Of a stretch of 64,000 bases of DNA, positions 8,513 to 17,219 are shown piece by piece (position 1 is the stretch's first letter; each line of letters opens with the position of its first letter). Position numbers and translations under genes: made by a program. The DNA lies in the NCBI GenBank assembly GCA_964519345.1, contig CAZFKX010000011.1, positions 29,952 through 93,951 of the forward strand. Reading direction: 5' to 3'. The notes beneath the pieces are model-generated. The model saw only the letters and a list, made by a program, of their open reading frames with translations, was not told the DNA's origin and did no database searches. This DNA is from Persephonella sp964519345. Lineage in GTDB: Bacteria > Aquificota > Aquificia > Aquificales > Hydrogenothermaceae.

Positions 8513-9061
8513 TCACAGCAGTATTTTCTTATAAACAGCGCCTCTGGGAGTTAGTATGCTTTCAATAATATTTATTTCTAAGCTTTCTTGACAGCCAAAG
8601 AAACAGTCCTCATAATTCTTTATCTTAATTATAAAATCTTCTCTCTTGACATTTTTAATTCTTTTAATAGTCACATGGGGAATAAAGGGTTTGATCTCTT
8701 TTTGATATCCAATGGATAAAAGTTTATCCTGAACGGTTTTGTTGATAGTATTAAGTTCTCCATCTGTATCTTCAACCTTTATAAAAAAAACTCTTGGGTT
8801 GTATATATTGGGAAAAGCCCCAACTCCTTTCAGGTTCAATCTTACAGTCCTTGGACTGTTTATCTCACTTTTCAAAGCTTTGTATATGCCCTTTAGCTGA
8901 TCATATGTTACTTCCCCAATAAACCTGTATGTTATATGGAAATTTTCTTCTGGGATCCACTTTCCAGTTGTTATCCCTCCAAAATCCTTCTTGATTTTTC
9001 TATACAAACTTGAGTTATCTAATTTAATAAAACTACCAATAAATATTCTTTTTTTAAACAT
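8513..9061 (-). CDS. thpR: RNA 2',3'-cyclic phosphodiesterase (2'-5' RNA ligase family)
   Basis: A 182-residue member of the 2H phosphoesterase superfamily. The two HxTx catalytic motifs are present: FHITYRFIG near residue 41 and PHVTIKRIK near residue 128. The N-terminus FKKRIFIGSFI is typical. Family enzymes hydrolyse 2',3'-cyclic phosphates on RNA ends and can ligate 2'-5' junctions in vitro. A GGA-rich ribosome site precedes the ATG. It is divergent from the diguanylate cyclase at 9124 and stands alone between thiC and that gene. Family assignment is secure; the physiological RNA substrate is unknown. Confidence 0.9.
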   Translation of the reverse strand: MFKKRIFIGSFIKLDNSSLYRKIKKDFGGITTGKWIPEENFHITYRFIGEVTYDQLKGIYKALKSEINSPRTVRLNLKGVGAFPNIYNPRVFFIKVEDTDGELNTINKTVQDKLLSIGYQKEIKPFIPHVTIKRIKNVKREDFIIKIKNYEDCFFGCQESLEINIIESILTPRGAVYKKILL

Positions 9062-9123
9062 TTATTTTTCCATTCCGAATAGTAATAATAATAAATACCT
9101 TATATAATATCTGGAGTTTTTAG

Positions 9124-10971
9124 ATGAAATCAATACGCTCAAAGTTACTGTTAAGAGTTGCAGTTTTACTGTTTATATTATTCCTCGTGAATCAGATACT
9201 TGAGTACAAAAGCTTCAGAGAAGTAAATATCAATCATGTTAAAAATCAGTCTTCGGTTATAGCAGAAATTGTGAGAGATTCACTTACAACGCTGATGGAA
9301 ATAGGAAAGATTGACAAGAGAGATCTATTTTTAAGTAATATAAAACTTGAACACAGAAATATAGAAGAGATTAGAGTAATTAGAGGTGACAAAGTTGTCC
9401 AGCAGTACGGAGAAGGATCGGAAAATGAAAAACCAAAAACTGAAGCTGAACTTAAGGTTCTTCAGACAGGACTGCCTTATGAAAAGCTTGAAGAAACATT
9501 TGATAAGGTAAGCTATGTTCTTATTCTTCCTTATAAAGCTGAACCTATAAACAGAATAAACTGTCTTAAATGCCATAATGTTGAAGCTGGAGCCGTTTTA
9601 GGAGCCATATATATAAAAACGGATCTAACACCTGTTAGATCGTTCACTTTTGCAAATCTTATACAAACAACATTTATGTCAATGTTTATATTCCTAATGA
9701 CAACTTTTGTAATACTTAGATTTTTCCAGCCTTATACAGAATTTTTTACAAGACTTAAAAGAGGTTTGAGCAAAGCAAAGGACGGCGATTTTTCAGAAAG
9801 GGTGTTTATAAATACAAACGATGAGGCAAAAGAGGTTGCAGACACTTATAATGAGACGATGGACAAGCTGTGTAATACTCTAACAGCAATTGAAAATAGA
9901 GTCTCCTATCTTATAGGTGGAAATATAAATAAAAGCAGTAACGCATTAAAAGATACATATATGATTGTTGAAGAACTTGTAAAAATATATAACTTTAAAA
10001 AGATCGTTGAGAAAGACGCTTCCAAAGAAGATATATATCTGAGACTAAGGAAATTAATGAAAGATATGAACATACACAACTATTCCATCTACGAGGTAGA
10101 TACCGAAAACAACAAGCTTATAGATATAGACGAAGAAACAAAATGGTGTAAAGATATTGTATTTACAGATGCTGATCAGTGCAGAGTTAAAAGAACAGGA
10201 TCAGAAGTAATTTCAGAAGAATATGCATGTGTATGTCCTAACTTTATAAAATGTGAAAATGGTGAAGCTGAAGATTTCTTCACCTGTATCCCTATATATG
10301 TTGGGGGAAGAGTTGGAATTATTCTTCAATTAGTTTATGACAAAGAAAGTAGAGTAAACATAAAGAATAAACTGCCGTTTATAGAAGCTTACCTAAGAGA
10401 AGTAGCACCTGTTATAGAAGCAAAATCTTATATGGAAAAATTAAGAAAGCAGTCCCTTGTTGATCAGCTTACAGGTCTTTACAACAGAAGATTTCTTGAA
10501 GAGCTTATACCAAAACTGTCACAGCAAACAATCAGAAGAAAATCAACAATTGGAATTCTTATGGTTGATGTTGATTTCTTCAAACAGGTTAATGATCAGT
10601 ACGGTCATGACGTTGGTGATAATGTTCTGAAAAGGGTAGCTGATATTCTTAATAAGAGCGTTAGGGAATCTGATATTGTCGTTAGATATGGTGGAGAAGA
10701 GTTCATGGTTTTACTTGTTGATGTTGAAAAAGGAAAATCTATTGAAATCGCAGAAAAAATAAGAAAAAAGGTTGAAAACATGGTAATCCATACAGATGGA
10801 GTTACTTTAAAGAAAACAATAAGTATTGGTGTTTCCGAATTTCCTCATGACAGCGATAGATTCTGGCAGTGTATAAAATTTGCAGACATAGCCTTATATA
10901 AGGCTAAAGAAACTGGAAGAAATAAAGTTGTCAGATTTGAAAAAAGTATGTGGGAACGTGAAGAGTATTGA
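9124..10971 (+). CDS. Membrane diguanylate cyclase with periplasmic haem motif and Cys-rich sensor domain
   Basis: Makes cyclic-di-GMP. A transmembrane helix (8-26), a periplasmic domain (27-175), a second helix (about 176-200), a HAMP-like region (200-250), a cytoplasmic sensor region (about 290-430) and a GGDEF domain (445-610) appear in that order. The active site is intact (GGEEF at 523-527). The periplasmic domain contains CLKCH (147-151), a covalent c-type haem attachment motif just before the second helix, as in haem-sensing Tll0287/DUF3365-type domains. The cytoplasmic sensor holds six cysteines (342, 353, 369, 371, 377, 388), suggesting a metal or Fe-S site. GGAG lies 7 bases before the ATG. 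A redox or gas input is inferred. The next gene overlaps its 3' end. Confidence 0.88.
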   Translation: MKSIRSKLLLRVAVLLFILFLVNQILEYKSFREVNINHVKNQSSVIAEIVRDSLTTLMEIGKIDKRDLFLSNIKLEHRNIEEIRVIRGDKVVQQYGEGSENEKPKTEAELKVLQTGLPYEKLEETFDKVSYVLILPYKAEPINRINCLKCHNVEAGAVLGAIYIKTDLTPVRSFTFANLIQTTFMSMFIFLMTTFVILRFFQPYTEFFTRLKRGLSKAKDGDFSERVFINTNDEAKEVADTYNETMDKLCNTLTAIENRVSYLIGGNINKSSNALKDTYMIVEELVKIYNFKKIVEKDASKEDIYLRLRKLMKDMNIHNYSIYEVDTENNKLIDIDEETKWCKDIVFTDADQCRVKRTGSEVISEEYACVCPNFIKCENGEAEDFFTCIPIYVGGRVGIILQLVYDKESRVNIKNKLPFIEAYLREVAPVIEAKSYMEKLRKQSLVDQLTGLYNRRFLEELIPKLSQQTIRRKSTIGILMVDVDFFKQVNDQYGHDVGDNVLKRVADILNKSVRESDIVVRYGGEEFMVLLVDVEKGKSIEIAEKIRKKVENMVIHTDGVTLKKTISIGVSEFPHDSDRFWQCIKFADIALYKAKETGRNKVVRFEKSMWEREEY

Positions 10972-11392
10972 TGTTTACAAGCAGGACATAGTAGTATGGG
11001 ATGAAAAAAAGGGTATTTACATACCTCAACCAACAAGATTCTGGATACTTGATAAAAGAATTAGATCAAGAATATCAAAACTTGAAGAAAAAGGGTTTAT
11101 AAGCTATTTCTCAGAAAAAATAAGCTCAGATGATCTTCTTTTCAAATATTTCTTAAAACTACATGAAATAGAGATAAAAGAAAGGATAGAAATACTTAAC
11201 AAAAAATTCTTCCATCTTCTATCAGATCCTAAATTATCAGTTTTGCTGGATAAAAAAGTAGGTATAGGAGGTATAAGAAACTTCAATAAAAAGCCTTTTA
11301 AAGTAAAATGTCTCCATCTGTGGACAGCTTACCACAGTGGAGACAGAAGATTTGAAAACCCTATAGGTGAGTTTGTTCTTAAAAATATTTAA
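10958..11392 (+). CDS. DUF501 family protein
   Basis: A soluble protein of about 144 residues that matches DUF501: PTRFWILDKRIRSRISKLEE in the first third, then a helical middle and the conserved C-terminal pattern GIGGIRNF..VKCLH...A.H..G..ENPIGEFV. No biochemical function is established for the family. The start is uncertain: GTG at 10958 is used here (14-base overlap with the diguanylate cyclase), but a TTG at 10928 preceded by GGAAGA is possible and would add ten residues. The overlap indicates co-translation with the cyclase. It ends by overlapping the convergent cytochrome/barrel gene by 4 bases. Confidence 0.75.
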   Translation: MKSIDVYKQDIVVWDEKKGIYIPQPTRFWILDKRIRSRISKLEEKGFISYFSEKISSDDLLFKYFLKLHEIEIKERIEILNKKFFHLLSDPKLSVLLDKKVGIGGIRNFNKKPFKVKCLHLWTAYHSGDRRFENPIGEFVLKNI

Positions 11393-12660
11393 AATGCAGC
11401 ATCAAATCCTATCAGTATGTATCCCTCTTTACTCTCATGCCCAACAAAATCTGGATCGCTATCTTTTGATTGAAAATCGTAAGTTGCTTCTATAATACCT
11501 TTAACATTTCTCATAAAATAGTAAGAATATGTTAGGGTTATCGTGTTTATATTTATACCTTCATAAACAGTTGATGTTCCGTCAAAATCACCTGCATCTG
11601 CAAAATTATAAAGAGCTGAAAGAACAACTCTATCACTAAAAATATAATCTACTCCTGCAAAGATACCTCCCCATTTATAACTTCTACCAGGTGTATCATC
11701 AAAATATTTACCCCAGTCGTTATAGAGATACTGGAAGAAGTAATATACTCTATCTTCAATATTCCCAGAAATATCTATTCCATATATTTTTTTATCTGCA
11801 TATCTGTTTCCACTATCTGTACCAGCATTTGTAGTTTTCTTAGTTTTATGTTTACCATACAGCCCAAAAAATCCTGCAGAGATACCTCCAATATCAACAC
11901 CTACTCTACCAAATATAGTTTTTTTCCTATCGTTATCAAACATATGATCAGGTCTTTTATATCCTGGACTGTTTATCTTTAAATTATCCTCAATCCCGTT
12001 TCCATTCACGAGACCTAAATCAAAGGACAAAGTATCAAGACTTTTACTGAATATAACACCTCTATCATAGGTTATTCCAGCCATTCTATATATCATGTAG
12101 TCTTGAAATGTAAGTCTGAGTTCTCTCGGGAACATTAGATCTGAAATCTGGAACTGACCTATCATAAAATCTATGCCGGTATCAAATATGCTTGAATAAC
12201 TAAACCATGCGTCCTCTACAATAACAGTCCCATTTTCACCTTTTTCAGCAAGGATTCCGTAGAAATAAAAAGATATTCTTTCTGACAGAGGAGCACTTGA
12301 AAGAATTTTTATCATATAAGGAGCCTGAAAATCTGTTTCTGCTTTTTCCTCATCACCACTGACAGGATCAATATATTTTCCTTCTCTAATCTGTGCATAA
12401 GCCATAGCTCTTATAGAGAGAGGGACATATTTTGGCATGGACAGCATATTATCACCAGTATCAAGAACAGTATCTTTCCAATTTGGCATTCTGTAGTTTT
12501 CATCTGCAAACTGTTCACCATAGCTGTTAAGTCTTGGAAAGGCAGCATGACATGTACTACAGCTTACTTTATACTGCCTGGCAAAAGCGGGAATAGCTGA
12601 TACCTGCTGTGGTATAAATAAAAAAAGTCCTATAGCAAAAATAAAAAACAATAAAAACAT
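11389..12660 (-). CDS. Outer-membrane beta-barrel protein with N-terminal mono-haem cytochrome c motif
   Basis: A Sec signal peptide (cleavage expected after QQVSA) is followed at once by AIPAFARQYKVSCSTCHAAF: the CSTCH haem-binding motif lies about ten residues into the mature protein. The remaining 370 or so residues are rich in alternating aromatic/polar strands (ISFYFYGILAE, VYYFFQYLYNDWG, TLTYSYYFM) and end in Phe (FDAAF), as expected of an outer-membrane barrel. This is a one-haem cytochrome-porin arrangement, conceptually like Cyc2, suggesting electron exchange across the outer membrane (inference). The start is the ATG at 12660 behind a very strong GGGAGGAGGT site; the in-frame GTG/TTG region upstream is part of that site. 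It is monocistronic. Confidence 0.8.
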   Translation of the reverse strand: MFLLFFIFAIGLFLFIPQQVSAIPAFARQYKVSCSTCHAAFPRLNSYGEQFADENYRMPNWKDTVLDTGDNMLSMPKYVPLSIRAMAYAQIREGKYIDPVSGDEEKAETDFQAPYMIKILSSAPLSERISFYFYGILAEKGENGTVIVEDAWFSYSSIFDTGIDFMIGQFQISDLMFPRELRLTFQDYMIYRMAGITYDRGVIFSKSLDTLSFDLGLVNGNGIEDNLKINSPGYKRPDHMFDNDRKKTIFGRVGVDIGGISAGFFGLYGKHKTKKTTNAGTDSGNRYADKKIYGIDISGNIEDRVYYFFQYLYNDWGKYFDDTPGRSYKWGGIFAGVDYIFSDRVVLSALYNFADAGDFDGTSTVYEGININTITLTYSYYFMRNVKGIIEATYDFQSKDSDPDFVGHESKEGYILIGFDAAF

Positions 12661-12728
12661 AGCACCTCCTCCCAAAACAGTATATATGCTTTTATATTTA
12701 CTGCCTCTAAAGCTTTTTTCAAGCTGTA

Positions 12729-12756
12729 TTGTATAAAGATATGATTTTCATATATT
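12729..12756 (+). promoter_or_regulatory. Putative promoter of mnmG
   Basis: TTGTAT (12729-12734), a 16-base spacer and TATATT (12751-12756) stand about 36 bases before the mnmG start codon, in the 132-base gap shared with the divergent cytochrome/barrel gene. AAGAGGTG serves as ribosome site. Confidence 0.45.
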
Positions 12757-12792
12757 ATTTTAGTTTTATAAAACAGCTAAAGAGGTGATTTT

Positions 12793-14664
12793 ATGGTATA
12801 TGACATACAGTACGACGTTGTTGTGATAGGTGGTGGTCATGCTGGAATTGAGGCAGCACTTGCCTCTGCAAAAATTGGAGTTAGTACCGTTCTTATTACC
12901 TTAGACAAAGAAAAGATAGGTCTTATGCCCTGCAATCCAGCTATTGGTGGTATAGCGAAGGGTATAGTAGTCCGTGAGATAGACGCTTTTGGAGGTGAAA
13001 TGGGAAAAGCTATAGATAAGACAGGAATACAGTTCAAGACATTAAATACAAGAAAAGGACCTGCTGTAAGATCTCCAAGAGCACAGGCAGATAAAGAAGA
13101 GTACAGAAAGTATATGATCAGGAAAATTCTTAATACTGAAAATCTTTCTGTTATTGAAGGTGAGGTTACAGACATATACCTAAACAGAACCAAAAATGAG
13201 ATTGAAGGTGTTGGGATAGATGGAAAGATAAAAATAAAAACAAGATCAGTTATTGTTACTACAGGAACATTCCTCAATGGAGTTATTCATATAGGAGACA
13301 AACAGATTCCGGCAGGAAGAATGGATGAAAAACCTTCAAGGAGATTATCCGATTTCTACAGAAAAATGGGATTTCCATTAAAGAGATTCAAAACAGGAAC
13401 ACCAGCAAGACTTGATAAAAGAACTATAAACTTCTCCGGTCTTGAAGAAGCACCAGGTGACAATCCGGCCCCAAAATTCTCATTCTGGACAGAACCTGAA
13501 CATTCTTACTGGTTCAGAAAAGATCAGAAAGAACAGATATCTTGCTATATAACATACACAACGCCAGAAACACACAGAATAATAAGGGAAAATCTGGACA
13601 GAACAGCTCTTTATGGTGGAGCTATAAAAGGAATAGGACCCCGTTACTGTCCATCAATTGAAGATAAGATAGTAAAATTTGAAAATAAAGAAAGGCATAC
13701 AGTATGGCTTGAGCCTGAAACAAAAGATGGGATCAGTATATACCCAAACGGCCTCTCAACATCCCTTCCAGAAGAAGTTCAGTGGGAGATGTATAGATCC
13801 ATTCCAGGACTGGAAAACGTTGTTTTATTAAAGCCTGCCTATGCTATAGAGTATGACATAGTTCCTCCAACAGAATTATATCCAACACTCGAAACAAAAA
13901 GAATAAAAGGCCTTTACCATGCAGGTAATTTTAACGGAACAACAGGTTATGAAGAAGCGGCAGGTCAGGGAATAGTGGCAGGAATAAACGCAGCATTAAG
14001 AGCTCTCGGAAAAGAACCTTTTTACATAAGAAGGGACGAGGCCTATATAGGTGTTATGATTGACGATCTAACTACAAAAGGTGTTATTGAGCCCTATAGA
14101 CTTTTTACATCTCGTTCCGAATACAGACTTTACCTTAGGCAGGATAATCCCGTTTTGAGATTATATAAAAAAGCATATAACCTTGGTATGTTGAGTTACG
14201 ATCAGTTCAAAAAAATAAAGGATATAGAAGATGAAATAGCCAGATGGCTTGATCATTACAAAAAAGACACAAAAAAAATAATATTAAATGGAGAAATTAA
14301 ATCCATATCAGGGTATGAGCTTTTGAAAAGACCTGATATAAATTTAGAAAAACTGAAGGAAACTGGGTTTGATATACCAAAAAGCGATTATATCTGTGAG
14401 GAGATAGAAATTAATGTTAAATACTCAGGTTATTTTGAGAGGGAAAGAAAGATAAATGAAAAAATGAGATATCTTGAAAATATAAAAATACCTGAAGATA
14501 TAGATTACTCAAATATTCCCGGACTTACAAAAGAAGTCGTACAAAAACTGACCAGATCAAAGCCACTAACATTAGGTCATGCTGCGAGACTTGAGGGAAT
14601 TACTCCAGCAGCAATAACGGCTATAATGATACATCTTCAGAAATTAAAAAGGTTAAAAGCCTAA
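12793..14664 (+). CDS. mnmG: tRNA uridine-5-carboxymethylaminomethyl modification enzyme MnmG
   Basis: An FAD-dependent enzyme that with MnmE modifies U34 of tRNAs reading split codon boxes. Full length (623 residues). The N-terminal dinucleotide-binding motif VVIGGGHAGIEAALA, then MPCNPAIGGIAKG and DKTGIQFKTLNTRKGPAVRSPRAQ are family hallmarks, as are the central GTPARLDKRTI and the FAD region NGTTGYEEAAGQGIVAGINA. The C-terminal helical domain ends LGHAARLEGITPAAITAI. Its stop codon overlaps the start of the CPBP protease gene by one base (TAATG), so the pair is cotranscribed. MnmE is not in the window. Confidence 0.97.
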   Translation: MVYDIQYDVVVIGGGHAGIEAALASAKIGVSTVLITLDKEKIGLMPCNPAIGGIAKGIVVREIDAFGGEMGKAIDKTGIQFKTLNTRKGPAVRSPRAQADKEEYRKYMIRKILNTENLSVIEGEVTDIYLNRTKNEIEGVGIDGKIKIKTRSVIVTTGTFLNGVIHIGDKQIPAGRMDEKPSRRLSDFYRKMGFPLKRFKTGTPARLDKRTINFSGLEEAPGDNPAPKFSFWTEPEHSYWFRKDQKEQISCYITYTTPETHRIIRENLDRTALYGGAIKGIGPRYCPSIEDKIVKFENKERHTVWLEPETKDGISIYPNGLSTSLPEEVQWEMYRSIPGLENVVLLKPAYAIEYDIVPPTELYPTLETKRIKGLYHAGNFNGTTGYEEAAGQGIVAGINAALRALGKEPFYIRRDEAYIGVMIDDLTTKGVIEPYRLFTSRSEYRLYLRQDNPVLRLYKKAYNLGMLSYDQFKKIKDIEDEIARWLDHYKKDTKKIILNGEIKSISGYELLKRPDINLEKLKETGFDIPKSDYICEEIEINVKYSGYFERERKINEKMRYLENIKIPEDIDYSNIPGLTKEVVQKLTRSKPLTLGHAARLEGITPAAITAIMIHLQKLKRLKA

Positions 14665-15170
14665 TGGTTGCAAGCTTTTTGCTATATTTTATTCTCTTAG
14701 TTTTTATCTTGCTTGCCCGCATGAACGATTTTTTCTTCTATCTTGTTTTTTTTATTCTAATATTTCCATTAATAGTTAAAAAACCGGAAGATATAGGTCT
14801 TAAAAATATAAAAAAAGGATTCTTTTACGGGTTTTTAAGTTCATTGATTTATTTTCCATTCATCTGGAATAACGTATCCATATATAGTTTCTCTCAAATA
14901 GGACAGGTTTTTGGAGAGGAATTATTCTTCAGGGGATATTTATTTAATACTTTAAGGATAAACAATCCACACCTAAAAAATATTGTAATTTCGGGACTTT
15001 TCACCATACCTCACATTATTGTTTATACAAACTTTTTGAGCGCTTTAACTTTTTTCCCCTCGTTAATTTTTGGATATCTGTATATTAGAACCGGATCAAT
15101 TATAGCACCGGCAATATTCCATCTTTTTTCAAATATCTTTTTTCAAAATTACCTTATTCATAAGTTATAA
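14664..15170 (+). CDS. CPBP family intramembrane metalloprotease
   Basis: A 168-residue membrane protein with about five hydrophobic segments. It carries the CPBP/CAAX-protease motifs: EExxxR in FGEELFFRGYLF (near residue 87), a second-motif His in GLFTIPHIIVY and a third in FHLFSNIFFQN. It is shorter than many family members but has all three catalytic blocks. Bacterial CPBP proteases act inside membranes on unknown substrates, and some give bacteriocin self-immunity. Translation probably follows mnmG by reinitiation at TAATG. Confidence 0.85.
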   Translation: MVASFLLYFILLVFILLARMNDFFFYLVFFILIFPLIVKKPEDIGLKNIKKGFFYGFLSSLIYFPFIWNNVSIYSFSQIGQVFGEELFFRGYLFNTLRINNPHLKNIVISGLFTIPHIIVYTNFLSALTFFPSLIFGYLYIRTGSIIAPAIFHLFSNIFFQNYLIHKL

Positions 15171-15201
15171 TATCATTTGTTCATATTACAGAGGGAGAAT
15201 T

Positions 15202-15777
15202 TTGATAGAAAGTTTAGAACATTTCCTTCAGCATTACGGCTATATTGCAGTTTTTATAGGAACATTTCTTGAAGGCGAGATATTCCTTCTTATAGTTGGT
15301 TTTTTTATCAAACTCAAAATGCTGAATCCTGTTGTATCACTTATTTCAGCAATGTCAGGTGCATTTCTTCATGAGATCATCTATTTCCTCTTAGGTAGGT
15401 GGAAAGGCAGAGAGTTTTTGCTTGGGAATATATACACAAGGAAAAAATACAGAAAAGCAAAACAGCTTGTTGAAAAATACGGGATACTTTCAATCTTTAT
15501 TATACGTTTTTTATACGGGATGAGAATTGTTCCTATGGTTCTTATGGGTGCAACAGGATTTGGTATGTTCAAATTTATTTTTTTCAATCTGATCTCTCTT
15601 TTTTTCTGGGCTGTTATATATCTCTCAATCGGTTATTTTTTTGGAAAAGCGGCAGAACACATTTTTGGAGAGGTAAAAGAGTATTATTTTATAGCTGTTG
15701 GTTTTCTATTTGTTTTAATTACAGTTATTCTTATTTATCCAAAAATTAAAGAGAAATTATTTAACAACAAGTACTGA
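15202..15777 (+). CDS. DedA/SNARE-associated family membrane protein
   Basis: A 191-residue DedA-family protein with four or five hydrophobic segments. Characteristic features are GTFLEGE near residue 25 (conserved acidic Glu in the re-entrant loop), LGRWKGREFLLGN, and the FIIRFLYGMRIVPMVLMGAT motif with conserved Arg residues. Family members are undecaprenyl-phosphate or phospholipid flippases tied to envelope homeostasis and proton-motive force. Start is TTG with a GAGGGAG site 8 bases upstream. Its last 21 bases overlap the 3' end of the convergent UspA gene. Confidence 0.87.
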   Translation: MIESLEHFLQHYGYIAVFIGTFLEGEIFLLIVGFFIKLKMLNPVVSLISAMSGAFLHEIIYFLLGRWKGREFLLGNIYTRKKYRKAKQLVEKYGILSIFIIRFLYGMRIVPMVLMGATGFGMFKFIFFNLISLFFWAVIYLSIGYFFGKAAEHIFGEVKEYYFIAVGFLFVLITVILIYPKIKEKLFNNKY

Positions 15778-16191
15778 CTGATTTGCATATTTAACAAGAT
15801 TTCCAGCTGTTGTCCCAAGTATAAGTCTTTTAAAACCACCTGCTCCTCTGTGTCCAACAACTATAAGATCACATCCATTAGCATCAGCGTAGCTCATAAG
15901 CTCTTCCGCAGGCTCACCTTCAAGAACTTTAGTTTTTGCTTTTATACCTGACAGTTCAGCAATCTCAAGAGCTTCCTTCAAAAATCTTTCTTCTCTTGAT
16001 ATCTCTTCCCTTTCATATGCTTCAATCTCTTCTGGAAGTATAAAATCAACCGCAGCAAATTGAAATGGTCTAACAACACCAACTATATGAAGATCACTTC
16101 TCATTATTTTTGACAGTTCAATAGCCTTTTTTAAAGCCTTTTTACTTGGATCAGAACCATCATAACCTACAAGAATATTTCTATAACTCAT
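15757..16191 (-). CDS. Universal stress protein (UspA family)
   Basis: A single Usp domain of 144 residues: N-terminal strand ILVGYDGSDPSKKALKKAIE and the ATP-binding motif G-2x-G-9x-G(S/T) in GHRGAGGFKRLILGTTAGNL, so it belongs to the ATP-binding branch. SVLVVK ends the protein as usual. It follows leuS-beta by 10 bases on the same strand and is probably cotranscribed with it. The specific stress role is unknown. Confidence 0.92.
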   Translation of the reverse strand: MSYRNILVGYDGSDPSKKALKKAIELSKIMRSDLHIVGVVRPFQFAAVDFILPEEIEAYEREEISREERFLKEALEIAELSGIKAKTKVLEGEPAEELMSYADANGCDLIVVGHRGAGGFKRLILGTTAGNLVKYANQSVLVVK

Positions 16192-16201
16192 CTTAAGCTC
16201 C

Positions 16202-17065
16202 TCAGCTTTTAACTACAATATTCAAGATTTTACCTTTTATAAATATTACTTTAACTATCTCCTTACCTTCTGTCCATTTTTTTACATTCTCATTTTCAAA
16301 TGCTATCTGTTTTACTGTATTTTCATCTGCATCTGCTGGAACCGTTATCCTTGCCCTTAATTTACCGTTTATCTGGACAGGTATCTCTTTTGTTTTTTCA
16401 ATTAGAGCCTCCTCATCATGTTCAGGAAATGGCTGGTTTATAGTAAAACCTTTCTTCCCAATTTCTCTCCATAACTGATCTGCAATAAAAGGTGTAAATG
16501 GAGCAAGGAGAAGTATTAGATTTTCAACAGCTTCTTTCAATACTTTCAAATTTTTTCCATTGTAAGATACAAGTTCGTTCATCAGTTCCATAATAGATGC
16601 TATAGCTGTATTAAACTGATACTCTCTGGTAATATCCTCATTGACCTTTTTTATGGTTTGATGCAGCTTTCTTCTTAGTTTTTGATCCTCTTCTGGAAGA
16701 TCTCTAAAGTCTTCTTTTGTATATTCAATATCTATCAAATCAGGTGCTTTTTCTAAAACAAAATTCCAGACTCTTTTTAAAAATCTGTGAGCTCCTTCAA
16801 TACCGCTTTCTATCCAATCAAAACTATTCTGAGGAGGAGCAGCAAAAAGTATATAAAGTCTTACAGTATCCGCCCCGTATTTATCTATCATCTCGTCTGG
16901 ATCAACTGTATTGTGTTTAGACTTTGACATTTTGTCAGACTTACCGTAATCTTCTTCCAGTTTTTTTAATACTTCCTGTGGAAGTTCTAATTTCTCAAAT
17001 AAAAGTCTGGCATTATCATTTATTGTTAGATGATTTTCTTCTAAAAACTGTTTTAACGTTTCCAT
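16202..17065 (-). CDS. leuS: Leucyl-tRNA synthetase beta subunit (split LeuRS, C-terminal part)
   Basis: A free-standing 287-residue polypeptide equal to the C-terminal third of LeuRS. The KMSKS loop is near residue 46 (DKMSKSKHNTVDPDEMIDKY), followed by the alpha-helical anticodon-binding domain (GADTVRLYILFAAPP onward) and the small C-terminal domain (EIPVQINGKLRARI). The HIGH motif, Rossmann fold and editing domain are absent and must come from a separate alpha subunit gene outside the window. This matches the alpha/beta LeuRS of Aquifex, whose beta chain is about 289 residues. It has its own ATG with AAGGAG 5 bases upstream and a clear intergenic region, so it is a true gene, not a truncated one. 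Confidence 0.93.
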   Translation of the reverse strand: METLKQFLEENHLTINDNARLLFEKLELPQEVLKKLEEDYGKSDKMSKSKHNTVDPDEMIDKYGADTVRLYILFAAPPQNSFDWIESGIEGAHRFLKRVWNFVLEKAPDLIDIEYTKEDFRDLPEEDQKLRRKLHQTIKKVNEDITREYQFNTAIASIMELMNELVSYNGKNLKVLKEAVENLILLLAPFTPFIADQLWREIGKKGFTINQPFPEHDEEALIEKTKEIPVQINGKLRARITVPADADENTVKQIAFENENVKKWTEGKEIVKVIFIKGKILNIVVKS

Positions 17066-17106
17066 TAATGCTCCTTGAGTTCATTATTCTAAATTTTATT
17101 ATATCA

Positions 17107-17134
17107 TTGAGAAATTATATAGTTGAAATATAAT
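17107..17134 (+). promoter_or_regulatory. Putative promoter of coaBC
   Basis: TTGAGA (17107-17112), a 16-base spacer and a consensus TATAAT (17129-17134). The transcript would carry a leader of about 80 bases before coaBC. No riboswitch fold is recognised in that leader. The 154-base gap is shared with the divergent LeuRS beta gene, which has a TATAAT on its own strand at 17099-17104. Confidence 0.45.
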
Positions 17135-17219
17135 CTTTACTGGAGAAATTTTTCAAACTCCTATTCTCCCTTTATACTTACTGATATAATTTTTTGAATA
17201 CTCTACACAGGGTGAAAGT

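Noticed and set aside
16202..17065. LeuRS fragment as a truncated pseudogene
   Set aside because: It has its own ribosome site and start and an intact frame, and its length matches the known Aquifex beta subunit.
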